A DNA stretch of 64,000 nucleotides from Zygnema cylindricum (GCA_037447655.1 JBBHKE010003283.1:46851-110850), one strand, 5' to 3'. Counted from the first letter of the stretch, positions 23,736 through 35,090 are shown. Translations and numbers: made by a program. The notes: generated by a model not told the origin, from the sequence alone.

Positions 23736-25114
23736 TACTGCGTGAATTGTTATTAGCGTATTGAACGCTAATGCGGGTACCTAATTTTTTTTTTCAAATT
23801 CTCAAATAGAATTATCCACACTATTTAAAAAAACCTTATTCCTAATTGGAGTAGACGATTTTTTTTTTAAATTTCCTAATTCCCAATTGGCGTAAATAAC
23901 GGTAATTATTCCTATACGCAAAAAAAATCTTCTACTCTAATAACGATTATGTTGAAATGTATGTATTTTCTAGGTCTGGATAAAGGAAAATTAAGAGGAA
24001 GTTAGCAAAGGCCCTCGCTCCACTCTCCAAACCCCCACACTTGTCGCAGTCACTGAAGGTTGGAGAGACAGTTACAGCCATGGCTGCCCAGAGAGAGAGA
24101 CAGGCTGTAGTTTCTGGTAGTTGTACCAGAAAAGTCTTAACGGACCCAAGATTTGATACTGGTACATGCCGTCCGTCAAGACTCTGGTAGCCTGGTAGCT
24201 TTATCCTATATTCTAGGATCAGTGCTAGAACATATAGGGTACGATAGCTATATAAACGCGAATGACACAATATATTTCATTTAATTGCTTACGAGACGGA
24301 ATGTACACGGAAACAGGTTAAACCGCACGAATTCCGGACAGCACGAAATTAACGAAACAACATTTTATTTTACGGCCAATATTAAATGTCGTTCTTCATC
24401 GAACGGCCGTGGTACGAGCCGGGATTTCGGAGTGGACAACTTGGCGTTTTCGGGCACCGCCACTCCGGATGACACATGGCAGGATCCGGGAGGATTGCGG
24501 GATTTTCGGAACGCGAGATAATAATTCCGGATGTGACAAATGTCACACTGTGGCGATATCGTACATTGACCGTACAGAAAGTACGACGATACCTGTACTT
24601 TCCTGTACGGTACAGTCTTACGATTGACCGTACCTCAGTACTAGGGAGTTTAGAGAGGGGTTTTAGGACTTAGAATTTTTTTTGGTAGGTAGTCGCCTCT
24701 CTCCCACAGAGCATCAGTATAAATAGGCAAACTTTGCCATTTAATTACAACTCACTCGGTTGACCAAATTCAGCGATTCTTTTTGCTGCGGACTCCGGGG
24801 AGTCGAGGCTACTCAGGGGTGTAGTCGGTCAGAGTTTTTGCCTGCCAATATGGCTGCATTTCTAAGGGAAATTCAAAGTGGGTGATTGTGTCCAAAACTC
24901 ATATTCTAACTTTGCATTTTGTGGTGGAACTGAGCACACAAAAAGTCTTATTTCACAGGGGTAAATTTTGTCGTTTGTATTGGGGTTCTGATTGTCAAGG
25001 GGTCAATCATTTGGGTTTGTATCAACTTGGAGTTGGCACTAACTAGATAAGCTTCTTGCGAGCTGCCTTCTCTGAGGACTAATGGAGGTCTCAGAGTTTC
25101 AGATTCAAGGTGTA
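23736..25114. mobile_element. TA-flanked MITE split by a solo LTR
   Basis: The left terminus TACTGCGTGAATTGTTATTA is at 23736. The right terminus is cut in two: AATAACGATTA stops at 23949 and GATTCAAGGTGTA resumes at 25102. Removing the LTR and one target copy restores a terminus like the intact right end at 37038-37057. The net element is about 220 bp. Confidence 0.8.
23950..25101 (+). repeat. Solo copia LTR, 1152 bp
   Basis: Runs from TGTTGAAATGTATG to GGTCTCAGAGTTTCA and is related to the LTRs of the full element in opposite orientation. The flanks GATTA (23945-23949) and GATTC (25102-25106) are a target duplication with one later change. It inserted into the right end of a MITE. Confidence 0.88.
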
Positions 25115-25166
25115 CCTGTGAAAATAAAATTCACATGATATTTCCGATTACAATTGCGCCATATAG

Positions 25167-25660
25167 CAGAGGTCGCAAAGGCCAAAAAAATTGATACCCG
25201 AATCCGACAATTTGTTTTTTTTTCAAAATCTGAACAACCGAAACCCGACCAGGTTATGTCACGCTCCTAAATTATTACCCGTTACCCGATACGCATTTAC
25301 TTAAAAAAAAATAACCGCAACTCGATTTCCCGCAACTACCCGTACCCGCCTGTACCCGAATAAGTACAAAATTAGTGTTACATCTCACTTATACCTTCGA
25401 CGATACCAATAATACAAAGTACAATAATGTTGGATAGTATGGACACTACAGTACTGTAGTGGGACGTACCTACGAAACCTTCAATTTTTTTTCGTTTTTT
25501 GCTTACCCAGCTGTACCTGAATTCGTTTTTTTTTTTATATCATCTGGTCGAATTTGGCATCCCCCCTCCTTTTGGCACCCAAATCCGTTCCGGATCCGAC
25601 GCGGGTGGTCGGGTAACGGTCATGTACAAATTCGAAACCCGATTGCGATCTCTAGCTCTG
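25167..25660. mobile_element. hAT-like non-autonomous element with perfect 8-bp TSD
   Basis: Begins CAGAGGTCGCAAAG and ends GCGATCTCTAGCTCTG. CCATATAG lies on both sides (25159-25166, 25661-25668). It is the same family as 11944-12443 but in opposite orientation, with the shared core (GTACCTACGAAACCTTCA) recognisable. It is non-coding. Confidence 0.9.
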
Positions 25661-25739
25661 CCATATAGTCATGCTTGAGATTTATATCGCTTTTCAAAGC
25701 GATTCTTCAAATACACTCGTACCCGAAAACTTGAGGTCT

Positions 25740-26480
25740 TGAACCGACGTCGAAAAAAATTACTTTCGTACCGTTGGATCACGTTTCCCCGATTTCTAAA
25801 TTTTATTCTCTACGCTCGCACTAAACCGATTAAAGCGCACGCAACCAAGCCTTTAAGTGATATTGTGGATGACCGTATTTTGATGGCGGTCAAGATATTT
25901 TGTTGTTTGGGAGTTGCTTTGGACGAGTTTCTCCTGCTTGTGGTCGACGCTCTTTCGAAAGACTGGGCCTTGGGAGCTCTCTTACTTCGGTCATCACTTT
26001 TTTTTATCGTCAACTTTTATCTGTGGCTTTAAAACGAGTGAAGCATCTACCCTCCTTCAATAGCCCATTGTTGTTTTTAGATCGTTGACGTCTTCTTGAA
26101 CTTCATCAACGTGCTCCTCTAAGCCGGGTTGACTTAAAGGGGTTTAACTTTAATAGACCTTTAACCTTGATGTGGTTTGGTTAGGTGGTGTGGTTTGGGT
26201 GCTCTATTATGTTGTTGCTTTTATAATCGGTGTTTCTTTAAATGTACTCGTTTGGCTCGCCTTTTGAATGCGTGTTAGTTTATTTCGCACAGTTTTTTCG
26301 TTTCAACTGCCCAAATTTTACTTTTCTTTTCCATCCACTTTTTTGGTGTCCATGTACTCAAATGATTTATCATCGCTCTTTCTTAATAAAGTCTTTCTCG
26401 GTTTATACTTTTGCATGTATTAGTCTAAGCCCAACAATACCATCGACAGGCTCCTCTAAACATGAGGGAATTACAAGGGC
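25740..26480 (+). pseudogene. 3' fragment of the non-LTR element
   Basis: Broken frames match the pol C-terminus: KIFCCLGVALDEFL, then ACGRRSFERLGLG and FFYRQLLSVALKR in another frame. The corresponding minus-strand copy at 61.8-62.8 kb reads FGCLGVVLDEFLHTCGRRSF. It is followed by a T-rich 3' UTR ending TTCTTAATAAAGTC near 26395. 5'-truncated, as is usual for non-LTR insertions. Confidence 0.65.
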
Positions 26481-26760
26481 ACCCTTCATTTTAGGGTTTT
26501 TTTTTTAAACCTTGGAGTGGTATGGAGGTTTTTATTCCTTTGTATTATTCTGTTTTTGTAAACGCATCTCGAGCATGTCCTTTTTGTTTGCCAGTTTCAG
26601 TTTGCAATTCTCGGGTTTTTGTTGTTTTATGCTCTCCACTTCCATTTTTATTTTTTTTCCGTCCCTGTAGTAAATTGGCATACCATCGAGCTTTCTCAAA
26701 AAAAGCTTATTATATTATACCACTCATTCTTTTACACCCGATAATGTGCAATGAATTCTA
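26481..26760 (+). repeat. Further 3' UTR copy of the non-LTR family
   Basis: T-rich sequence resembling 26230-26400 and ending CATACCATCGAGCTTTCTC, parallel to the other two 3' ends. Probably a short truncated copy. Confidence 0.45.
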
Positions 26761-28171
26761 GAGTTTTTTCTTACGACATTTCATCCTAGTGCTAAAATGG
26801 TAAAATTGACTCATTAGGCTCACAAGTTGGAGTTACTGACCTCGTTACAGGTGGGTAACAGTTATCAGAAGTTATTCATGTTCTACGAGTGATCCTACAG
26901 TATTGTGGATGTACAACTACGTTTTTACATGTTGACAATTAGAAATGTTTTTCTTATAAAATTACGAGTAATTTCCAATAGTGTAAACACTAAACAGGTT
27001 ATGAGATATGTGCGAAAAAACTCACGAGCTTGTCATCAAACCTTGAAAGGCAAAACTGGAAACCTGAATTGCCATTCGTTATTAGAGCTAACCAAATTTT
27101 GAACAGTCAAAAGGCATTTAACTTCAATATCGACCGTCGAATTTGTTTTCTGAGGTGAGCAATCGAAAGGAAATGGTCGTACATTCCAACAACGATGACA
27201 CAATTGAAAATCGGGAACCGTGTGATAAAAAAAAGTACTTTTTGACTGCTCAAAAAACTTTTAACTCGGATAACGTTGGGCACTATGGCACATGAAACAG
27301 TGTAGAATTCCTGAACTTGCTTAAACACTAGAGAACTGCAATTGGTAGCCTGTTACATAAAAATTAAGCCTAGCCTGTCTTAACTGTGGTACAAACTCCA
27401 ATTTGTTGACTGACGTTTGTACCTTTTTCGTCATCTTTCTAGCCCGTTTTTGTACGATTTTGTACGAAAAAAGACACAAATCTAGGTTAACATCTTGAGA
27501 TGTCACCAATAGTTTGGATAGCCTTTTTTGTTTCAAGGTTTTGATGTTGATATGTTGCAAAGACCGAACAACAAGATTATTTTGATTATAGAAACAAATT
27601 TAGGAACCAAAAGCCAAGAGAAAACTATATACATTATATACATGAAAGATGATACGAATAAAAGTTTTGTGGACAACTTATCATCTGGTTTAAGCTACAT
27701 AACAATTATGGTGTTTACCACTCACTTGATGAGCATCCAACTCCTATGTTTGTATAATTTTTTCATTTTCGTATTTTCTTTTTTTTGTGTTACACCTCAA
27801 TTCAAATCCTAACTCCTGGATTTTTCTGTTTCGCTTCTAAATGCTTTAAGATCTAGTCTAAATCTCGTAAAGTCTATTTAATGCCCATATTTTAAGAGCC
27901 TTTTTTCGGATGGCCAACAAAATTTCCCTGGTAATGATCAAGATTGAAGAAGAGATTTCAACTTCACACTCTCCCCCTTCCTTGCTAACCTTCTCTCCCC
28001 TTCCTGCTTCACTTTCTCAGTCAAGATTCATACTCTTAACTCAAAAAACCCAGGAATTTCCATTGAGGTCAATCAACAAGACCTAAAATACATTATTTCC
28101 CTTAAAAACTACTACTTCTCAGAACCAAAAACGAAAGAAAAAAAATGAACTCCTCACCTGATTTTACCTCT
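26761..28171. other. No gene seen; MITE-like core at about 27083-27300
   Basis: AT-rich. The segment with GAGCAATCGAAAGG (about 27155) resembles the interior of the MITE at 56453-56672, but clear termini are not visible. The 28.0-kb end may hold the 3' UTR of the MERIT40-like gene. Confidence 0.45.
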
Positions 28172-29116
28172 TTACCCTGAATGCAAAGAGTATGGACTGT
28201 TTCTATCCTCTTCGATGATATTATAAGAAGAAGAAGATGTCTTTTTAGTGTTGGTTGAGCCACTCGAAGGTACCGAAGAAGACATAGGAGGAGGAGGAAC
28301 CGAGGAAGTCGGAGGACTCGGCTTTGAAATATCTTTTGGGACATCGAATAAATCTTGTTGGCATCTTTGTAAGGGATGAGCAAGTAAAGTACACATGTTT
28401 CGAAAAACAACACGGGCAAATCCACTGGAAAAAGGAAAAAAGAAAAAAAGAAGTATAAGACAGAAAAACAATAAAAAATGTCGTCGAACGGTAAATGGTC
28501 AATAACAAAGGTTCCATTGCAACACCTTCCGTCAGGGTAATCTTCATTAGTCCGACTACACATAGACCGTAACTGAAGTGGATCAAAAATGGGGAAAATG
28601 GATGATTCACCAATCACAAGATGCCACGACAGCATCATCAAAAGCAGCAGTAGTCCAGCTATACTACCCAACAAAAAGAGAGAGAGGAAGAGAAGACCGA
28701 GGCAGAGAGTGAGATTCAAAGAGGGGAGTTGGGAGACAACAATGCAGGTGCAAAACCGGTAGTAAGGCAAAAGAGAGAGAGAGCGGGAGAAAAGGGAGGG
28801 GGAGAGGACAGAGAGAGGAGAGGGAAAGGGAGAGCGAGAGAAAGAAAGAAAAGGACAATGCTGATGCAAACTCAATAGAAAAATACGGTTCCCGTGGATA
28901 ATAGTATTCCCACCTGCTGCTTTCAAAAATGTAGCTATCGTGGAGACTGACGGCCTCCAAGGCATTCACAAGAAAGTCATAAATGGCTTGCGGTCGATTT
29001 CCCTCCGAGGGTTTGTCGTGAAGGTAGACGACATCGGCCGTGAAGAGACGAGGGAAGTCGAGAGGGAGAGGCTGAAAAACTTCCTGAATCACATTGGATC
29101 GGCCGTAAATCAGGAT
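28172..29116 (-). CDS. MERIT40: MERIT40/BABAM1 homologue, last two exons
   Basis: MERIT40 is the VWA-fold scaffold of the BRCA1-A and BRISC complexes that remove K63-linked ubiquitin. Exon 29116-28914 (67 codons plus 2 nt, after CCCCAG|) reads ILIYGRSNV, then FTADVVYLHDKPSEGNRPQ and YDFLVNALEAV, the family's Y-x-R-S and D-V-x-Y-x-H segments. Exon 28424-28172 (after TTTTTCCAG|) reads GFARVVFRNMCTLLAHPLQR, the hallmark LLxHPxQR block, then DLFDVPKDISK, a Pro/Ser tail and TAA. The two exons join in frame across a 489-bp intron. The N-terminal VWA half is not found between 29117 and the expansin gene. It may lie in or beyond the gap at 29973, or this may be a gene fragment. Confidence 0.82.
28670..28860 (-). 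repeat. CT-rich tract in the MERIT40-like intron
   Basis: On the sense (minus) strand this is CTCT/CCCT-rich and begins about 55 bases after the donor at 28913. Confidence 0.7.
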
Positions 29117-29811
29117 CTGGGGAGAGGGAAAATAGGCGGAAAAAAAGAACGGAGGGGAAAAAGGAAAGGGAAACAAGGAAAGGCCAACGGAAGGAGATAA
29201 GCAGATGGAGAAAGCAAGGAGGAAAGGAAAAAGGGAAAAAAAAGGGGAAGGTAAGTGGAATGAAAAGGGAAATCAAAGGGTTTTGAGAGTCAATGTAATT
29301 GAGTTTGAGGAAATGAAAGTTTTTCGGCTCAGATTATGGGAACTGCAAAGGTGGTTTAAAGACTTCTTGTGAAGGGTTTGTGATTAAACAAACAGACAGT
29401 AAAATTAAATTTGTTTCCGACCCTCTCAAAACTGGACCCGAAAGTACAAAACACTTCAGTCATTCAGTTCTGGTTTAGAGAGTAAAATTAAATCTAACAA
29501 GGTGCTAAGAGAAGAAACTTCCATTATTATCACCATATGGTCTTCATAACAATAGTTCACTCTCTTATTGGTTTAATCTAAGCGAATGAGGTTGCGTGAA
29601 TAACAAGAAAATGACTTTTATGTACAACTGGAGACCAAATCGATTGACTCAATACCGAAAAAAAACAATTTAGTTTACTCTAAATTGCTAATAGTCTCGT
29701 AAAACAAGAACCAATTGACAATGCCAATATTTCCATACTTCTCATTAATTGAATTTCTTATTTTTTTCTCAATCGTGATCAAGTTTATTGCTCTGTTACT
29801 GAGAAAGTGAA
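29117..29811. other. No gene seen
   Basis: GA-rich next to the MERIT40-like exon, then AT-rich. I looked for the missing VWA exons on the minus strand and did not find them. Confidence 0.5.
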
Positions 29812-29972
29812 AGAGAGAGAGAGCAAGAGAGAGGGAGAGAGAGAGAAAGAGAGAGAGGGAGAGAGGGAGGGTGGAGGAGATGGAGAGGGAGGGAGCGGGA
29901 GAGGCAGAGAGGTGAAGAGGGAGAAAGGGAGAGAGGGAGAGGGAGAGAGGGCGAGAGGGAGAAAGGGAGAGA
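29812..29972. repeat. GA-rich simple repeat next to an assembly gap
   Basis: GAGAGGGA-type purine tract on the plus strand running straight into the N gap, which suggests the gap was caused by it. Confidence 0.85.
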
Positions 29973-29982
29973 NNNNNNNNNN
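29973..29982. other. Assembly gap (10 N)
   Basis: Ten N placed between a GA repeat and unique sequence; the real length is unknown. On the minus strand the sequence just before the gap reads SEFFDKLVSEGYREYFHVL in an open frame. I do not recognise it; it could be the end of an exon. Confidence 0.95.
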
Positions 29983-30742
29983 GCTTAAAACATGAAAATA
30001 CTCTCTGTAACCTTCAGATACAAGCTTATCGAAGAACTCAGATTGTAAATTTAACATGAAAATTCAACAAAATGAAATCAACAAAATGCATAGGAAATAT
30101 TAAAAAAATTGTACAGAAAATACACAATAAAACTGTTTAAAAGTTCAGTTAACCTTGGTATACTTTTACCAAGACTAATGTGTATTACTCTAATAAAAAA
30201 AGTAACAACAGTCAAAAGTACAAAACATTTAAAAGTAGCACAATTAAAACGTAACAAAACTGAAAGGTAACAATACTAGAAAAAAAACAAAATTGGTTTT
30301 CAAGAACCAAAGAATACTGCCGTATTGTAATCTTCCTACAGATCTTTCCGAAAAATTCTTTTCCCAAAAATGTAATTTTTTTTGAAAAGTAAAAACATTG
30401 CAAAAAATAATCTCATTATGTGTAATCAGAACCATTTTCATATGGTTCCAATTGACTTGAAAATTTGTCAAAATAACACATAAAAGACATGTAAAAATTA
30501 TAAAGGATACGTAAAACAACTAAAGTAAAACAACTTAAAAGTACAATTTAAATGTTAGACTCAAGAAGCTATTCGAACATAGACTTCCAATGTCTCTCAT
30601 AAAAGTACAAAATTCGTGAACACAAAACAGTAATAAAACAATAATATGCTAATATTATTGAGTATAATATTACCATAAGGCAATAGTATACAGACCGATG
30701 GCAAAATAAAAAACAACAGGAGTTGATGCTCCCTTTTTTTTT
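29983..30742. other. No gene seen; AT-rich
   Basis: AT-rich stretch 3' of the expansin-like gene. It probably contains that gene's 3' UTR. No open frame is convincing. Confidence 0.5.
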
Positions 30743-31367
30743 TTATGATTGGTACGAAATAGAAAAAGTAGCTTCCCCTCCGATATTGAAATATCCGAAT
30801 TCTCCATAATTTCCGACCGACAAAGGGAAATTATAGCTTTCAAGAGTATATTTATTATCGGGTAAAAAAACAAGAGTATAAGAACCGGAACGGGATAAGT
30901 TCAAATTTTCCGCTTCGAAAATTACCGAATTAATTGGTTCCGCACCGATATTTTTGAAATCGACCACATAATGAAAAATAGTATCACTTCCATCGAACCA
31001 AGAATCGACTAACTTTTGCGAAATTTGTAAGTTTTGGTTCATATCTGAAATTCAAAAAGAGTAGAAGGGAAGGAAAGAAACATGATTTTAGGATAAAATA
31101 AAAAAATTAAATAAATAAACAATTATAATATAAATATAAGAGTAGTGAGAAAAGTAGTTCAGCTCCAGTTGTTTCAAATTGCCCTTCATTTTTTATCGTT
31201 AAATACACACTTTTTTTAATCTTAACTTCACTCAAATTATAAAAGAGGGAGAGAGAAAGAGAGAAGGACAAGAAGAGGTCGAAAGAGGAAGTGAAGAGAC
31301 TGAAGAGGAAGGGCGAGGAACAAGAGAAGAGAAGGGAAGGATAAGATGAAGGGAGAGATGAAAAGGG

Positions 31368-31410
<43 letters not shown>

Positions 31411-34400
31411 CGTTTGGAGGACTTGTCGGTGGACTTTGCTGACTGGGAGGGTTTCTCAATATGTCGCCTTCTGGAAAGGGAGGTTTTAATATTTGGGGTT
31501 GTGGAGATTGGGGTTTTGGAGATTGGGGTTTTGGAGGTTGTGGTTTTGGGGTTTTCCGAGGTGATTTTGTAAGAGGTGGTCTATCTTTGGGGTCGAGGGG
31601 GTTTTTGTTTTTTTTTTTCCAAAATTGTGCCCCGCAATCGTATGTCGTTGTGTAGTCATAAGTCTCCGGTAGTTTGTTGGGACATGTGATCATTTCCCCT
31701 GTAAAATAAACAAAAAAAAGAAAAATGAAATAACGGATTATTTTTATGGACTATATTTACGGATTTTGTCAAAATATCGATAGGTCGAACATCTAAACTT
31801 TTTTTTGTGTGTGTGTTTTTGTTTATTTTGTGACGGAATTCCGTGAAAATACTACGCTAAAATATGAACGTATAAAGAACTTTTCGTTATTGTTTTTCCT
31901 CACGTTTTATAAGTATTTATAAGAACAACATCTACTATAAGAATATTGGAAAGAAATTCAACAAGAATAAACAATTGAAGAAAAAAGGAATAACTGATTA
32001 TTTTAACAGACTTCGTTTACTGCTTTTGTCAAAATATTGCTACATTGAACATCTAAACTTCCTGTTTTCCTTTAATTTGGGACATTTTTTTTTGTGTATT
32101 TTTTTTAGTTTTGTTGGTCGGAATTCGGTTAAAATATGTACATATAAAAAAAAGTTGTGGTTGTTGTTGTTTCCTACGTTGTTAAAATATGGATTCGAAC
32201 AACATATATTATAAAAAGGTTAAAAACGTGTTCAACGGAGGTTGACGGAATAACCTGAAATTTTATAATTTGTACATTGTTGGCTGTTCAGAAAAAAAAG
32301 ATACATTCCGTTGAAAATAGAACACATATAATAGAATTGAAAATGTCCCAAAAAAAAATCAAATGTACTTTCGAGCACAATGGATAAATGTACCAGACAC
32401 TTCGTAGAATTTTTTTCTTAACCATTTTTATGTGGTTTATACTTATTATCTCTTCCAAATGTTGCAAAAAGAAGAAAAAAAAAAAGGAAGTGTCAATAGA
32501 ATGAACCTCTTTCTTTTTGTTTTTCATATTGAGAAACAAATTACAAAAATTGAAAGATACAGTAAGAAAGATAAACTCTTTTTGGTTTTGAAAGAAAATT
32601 CTCATTTTTTTTCAGATTATATGTATAATATGTATAAAGTATAGAAAAATTGTACTCACTTGTGTTTTTATTCTCCAATCTAATAGTGAAAGGACCTTTG
32701 AATTGTCCAAAAATATCAAATACCGCGCCCCAATTAGTGTGGTTCATCGGTAGAAAAACTTCCGAATCTGACTGAAAGATTAAAAGACAAAAAAAAACTG
32801 AAAATGTTAGGGAAGAAGAATTAATCGCTTCCGAGGGAAAAAAAAATAAAAAAAATGAAAAGTGCCTCTCCTACGACTTTCACGACAGTGGTAAGAAAAA
32901 TATTAAAACTGCACACATAAGTCAAAACAGATAGATGATAAACAAATGATTTCACAAATGCATAAACAATAAATATAAGCCACTAATCAACAAAACAATA
33001 AAACCGCTTATGACGGGAACTTTCGACGTCGCGTGACGCAATGCCATAAATGCGAGAAAACCACAAAAATTCCAGATTAGAGCAGGCGTAAACGAAAAAA
33101 ACAACAGAAATACGTTCAAAAAACGAAGTAACTGTTTTAAAAAAGAAGAAAAGAAACATACAGTTTGGATACTGGCGTGGGTGACGATTCCGGGGCCTCC
33201 CACATCTCGAGGGAGGAGGCCGATCCAATACTCGTTGCTCCCTCTTTCGAACGAGAGCCGCACATTTCTCCTCGGGTAGCTGCAGTCCACTATGCATGAC
33301 GTCAGCAGACACATAAGATGACGTCAGCAAAGTAAAAAGATGGCTACAGAGGACAATAAAGAAAACGTCAGAAAAGAAGGAAAGTGGCGATAGAGAGCTA
33401 TTAAGATGGCATCAGCGAGGACGAAGGTGACATCAGCGAATGATGACGATGACATCAGCAAGAGAAGAAGACGACGATGAACCGTGCAGAGGTAAGAGAA
33501 AAGACTAATTGTGACGTCACGTCTTGTCAGCATGTGATGAAGTTAGCATCGGCAACCAAGGAAGATGATGTCAGCAAAGGATGAAAATGGCTTCACCAAA
33601 CCACGCAGCTGATGTCAGCATACAAGGAAGAAGGTGTCAGCAACTAATGAAGATGAAAGAAAAAGACAATGAAGGTGAAGTCATCAAAAGAATAAAGACG
33701 ATGAAGACAAAATAGATGTACAGCCATGTACGGACCTTCTATACAAAAGCTGCTCGAAGTAATTTGGGAAATTCTTCTCCTCTCCCTCCACCGCCATGGA
33801 TTGGAAAGCCTCTTTTGTCATATCAAAATGTATGTTTCCCTCTCCACACCAATTAGGGTCTCCTCCTCCGGGACAAAAATCCGTCACCGTCACGGTCACG
33901 GGTTTTCCGGAACACAGGGGACTGCTTGTGCACATCACCTGCCCGAAAATGAAAAAGGCGCGGGAAAAATAATGGCAATAACATGGATCAGAAAAAAGGA
34001 AGAGGTGAAAAGGTTGCGTCTTTACAATCCTGAACATCCTCAAAAATAGATGACCAAAAATAACCCGAAAAAAAGAAAAAACTCGAAAAAATCGAGGAAA
34101 AAACTACGATAACAACCAAGAAATGCTACCAAACAAATGCAAGAATACTATGTTACTATTACTGTTGCTAACATTTGTAAAGTATTATTATTATTTTCAT
34201 TTACCTCGTAACATGCCCCACATCCCCTCCCATGCTAGTAGAGTGCATAGCTGACAGCTGTCGCCATGTTCCCAAAGGCCCTCGACGAGAGAGCTCCATA
34301 GCCGCAATTTCCGGCTGACCCAAAATATCATTTTTTTTTTTTTAGTCAGCATATACTAGAAGTTGATCACATGATACGTTCGTATGTCACACCATTAGCA

Positions 34401-34979
34401 AGTGGGATTCAGTATTTTCGTACGAGATAAGATATTTACAGAGCTGTTCACACAAAATCCTTTGAACTTTCCATAGCTGGTGGAATTGACCATAATTTCA
34501 TGTGTTGTAAAAGATATTATTTTCTGGATCATATGGAAGAATAGGAACCATCAATTGTATTTCATAATGCTAAGTAAGAGCGTTGCAAATCCATTATTAA
34601 AAGTTTCTAGAGGGGTTAATATATGTGTGGAAAAATATCGAACATTTATTCTATGACATGATTTCCCCAACAAATTGTGGATTTTGAGCAATGCATCCAT
34701 CGAAAAAACATGCACAAGTTTTCACTTTCATAATAATGCTTTGACGACCATACATTCTAAGGATGAAATGTGCACACATACATGTAATTTGAATTAACAT
34801 ATACACTCGAAAGAAAAAAAAAATTAAGAAAAAAACTTACTGTCTGGATTTCCCTGACCCGGATATCCCGGATACCACGTGGCGGTCGCATTCTCCCACG
34901 CCTTTGTCTGTTTAAATGTCGACAAAAAGAGGAAGCCAATCAGAAGCAAGTGCCACGTGGTAGATTGCCAGTTTGCCAT
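30743..34979 (-). CDS. Beta-expansin-like protein with proline-rich linker and CBM49-like C-terminus
   Basis: Expansins loosen cell walls non-enzymatically. Seven exons (34979-34841, 34314-34205, 33938-33722, 33289-33162, 32771-32660, 31698-31411, 31044-30743) join in one frame of 432 codons including the stop. In order: signal peptide (LLLIGFLFLSTFKQTKA); TATWYPGYPGQGN; GNCGYGAL and GCGACYE; CSGKPVTVTVTDFCPGG and the HFD motif (IHFDMTKEAF) of the barrel domain; a second domain with LPMNHTNWGAVF and GPFTIRL; a proline/lysine/glutamine linker; and SQKLVDSWFDG...YTLVF...YNFPLSVG, like CBM49 of plant class-C GH9 cellulases. A typical expansin is ~250-270 residues. An in-frame TAG (34237-34235) stands where the family has 'LFNNG', so this may be a disabled allele, a pseudogene or a base error. 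The exon 3 donor is weak (GGCT|GTACAT); the stronger-looking GTCCGT would break the frame. Confidence 0.85.
31229..31404 (-). repeat. CT tract (sense strand) at the start of expansin intron 6
   Basis: Plus-strand GA repeat, pure GA at about 31372-31404. On the sense strand it starts immediately after the intron 6 donor (G|GTCGGTCTCTCT). Confidence 0.85.
33290..33640. repeat. Cluster of TGACGTCAGCA-like motifs in expansin intron 3
   Basis: About ten degenerate copies of TGACGTCAGCA (perfect TGACGTCA cores near 33295, 33320 and 33512; variants GACATCAGCG, GATGTCAGCA) at irregular 20-50 bp spacing. TGACGTCA is the core bound by TGA/CREB-type bZIP proteins. Whether this is an enhancer or a decayed minisatellite is open. 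Confidence 0.6.
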
Positions 34980-35090
34980 GTTGCCAATCCTTAGCTGCGA
35001 TTTTCAATGTGGCAATGTTCACAAAATTTTCCTTGATTGCTTTCTACAAAAGGAGAGGAGAGATGAGAGAGAGAGCGAACAAATGATGTG

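Noticed and set aside
33324-33533. Minus-strand hydrophobic open frame as an extra expansin exon
   Set aside because: It lies in intron 3 over the TGACGTCAGCA cluster and is not needed; the exon 3-4 junction is in frame without it.
34235-34237. TAG as a reassigned sense codon
   Set aside because: Only one gene shows it; the other genes here have no in-frame TAG, and streptophytes are not known for such a code.
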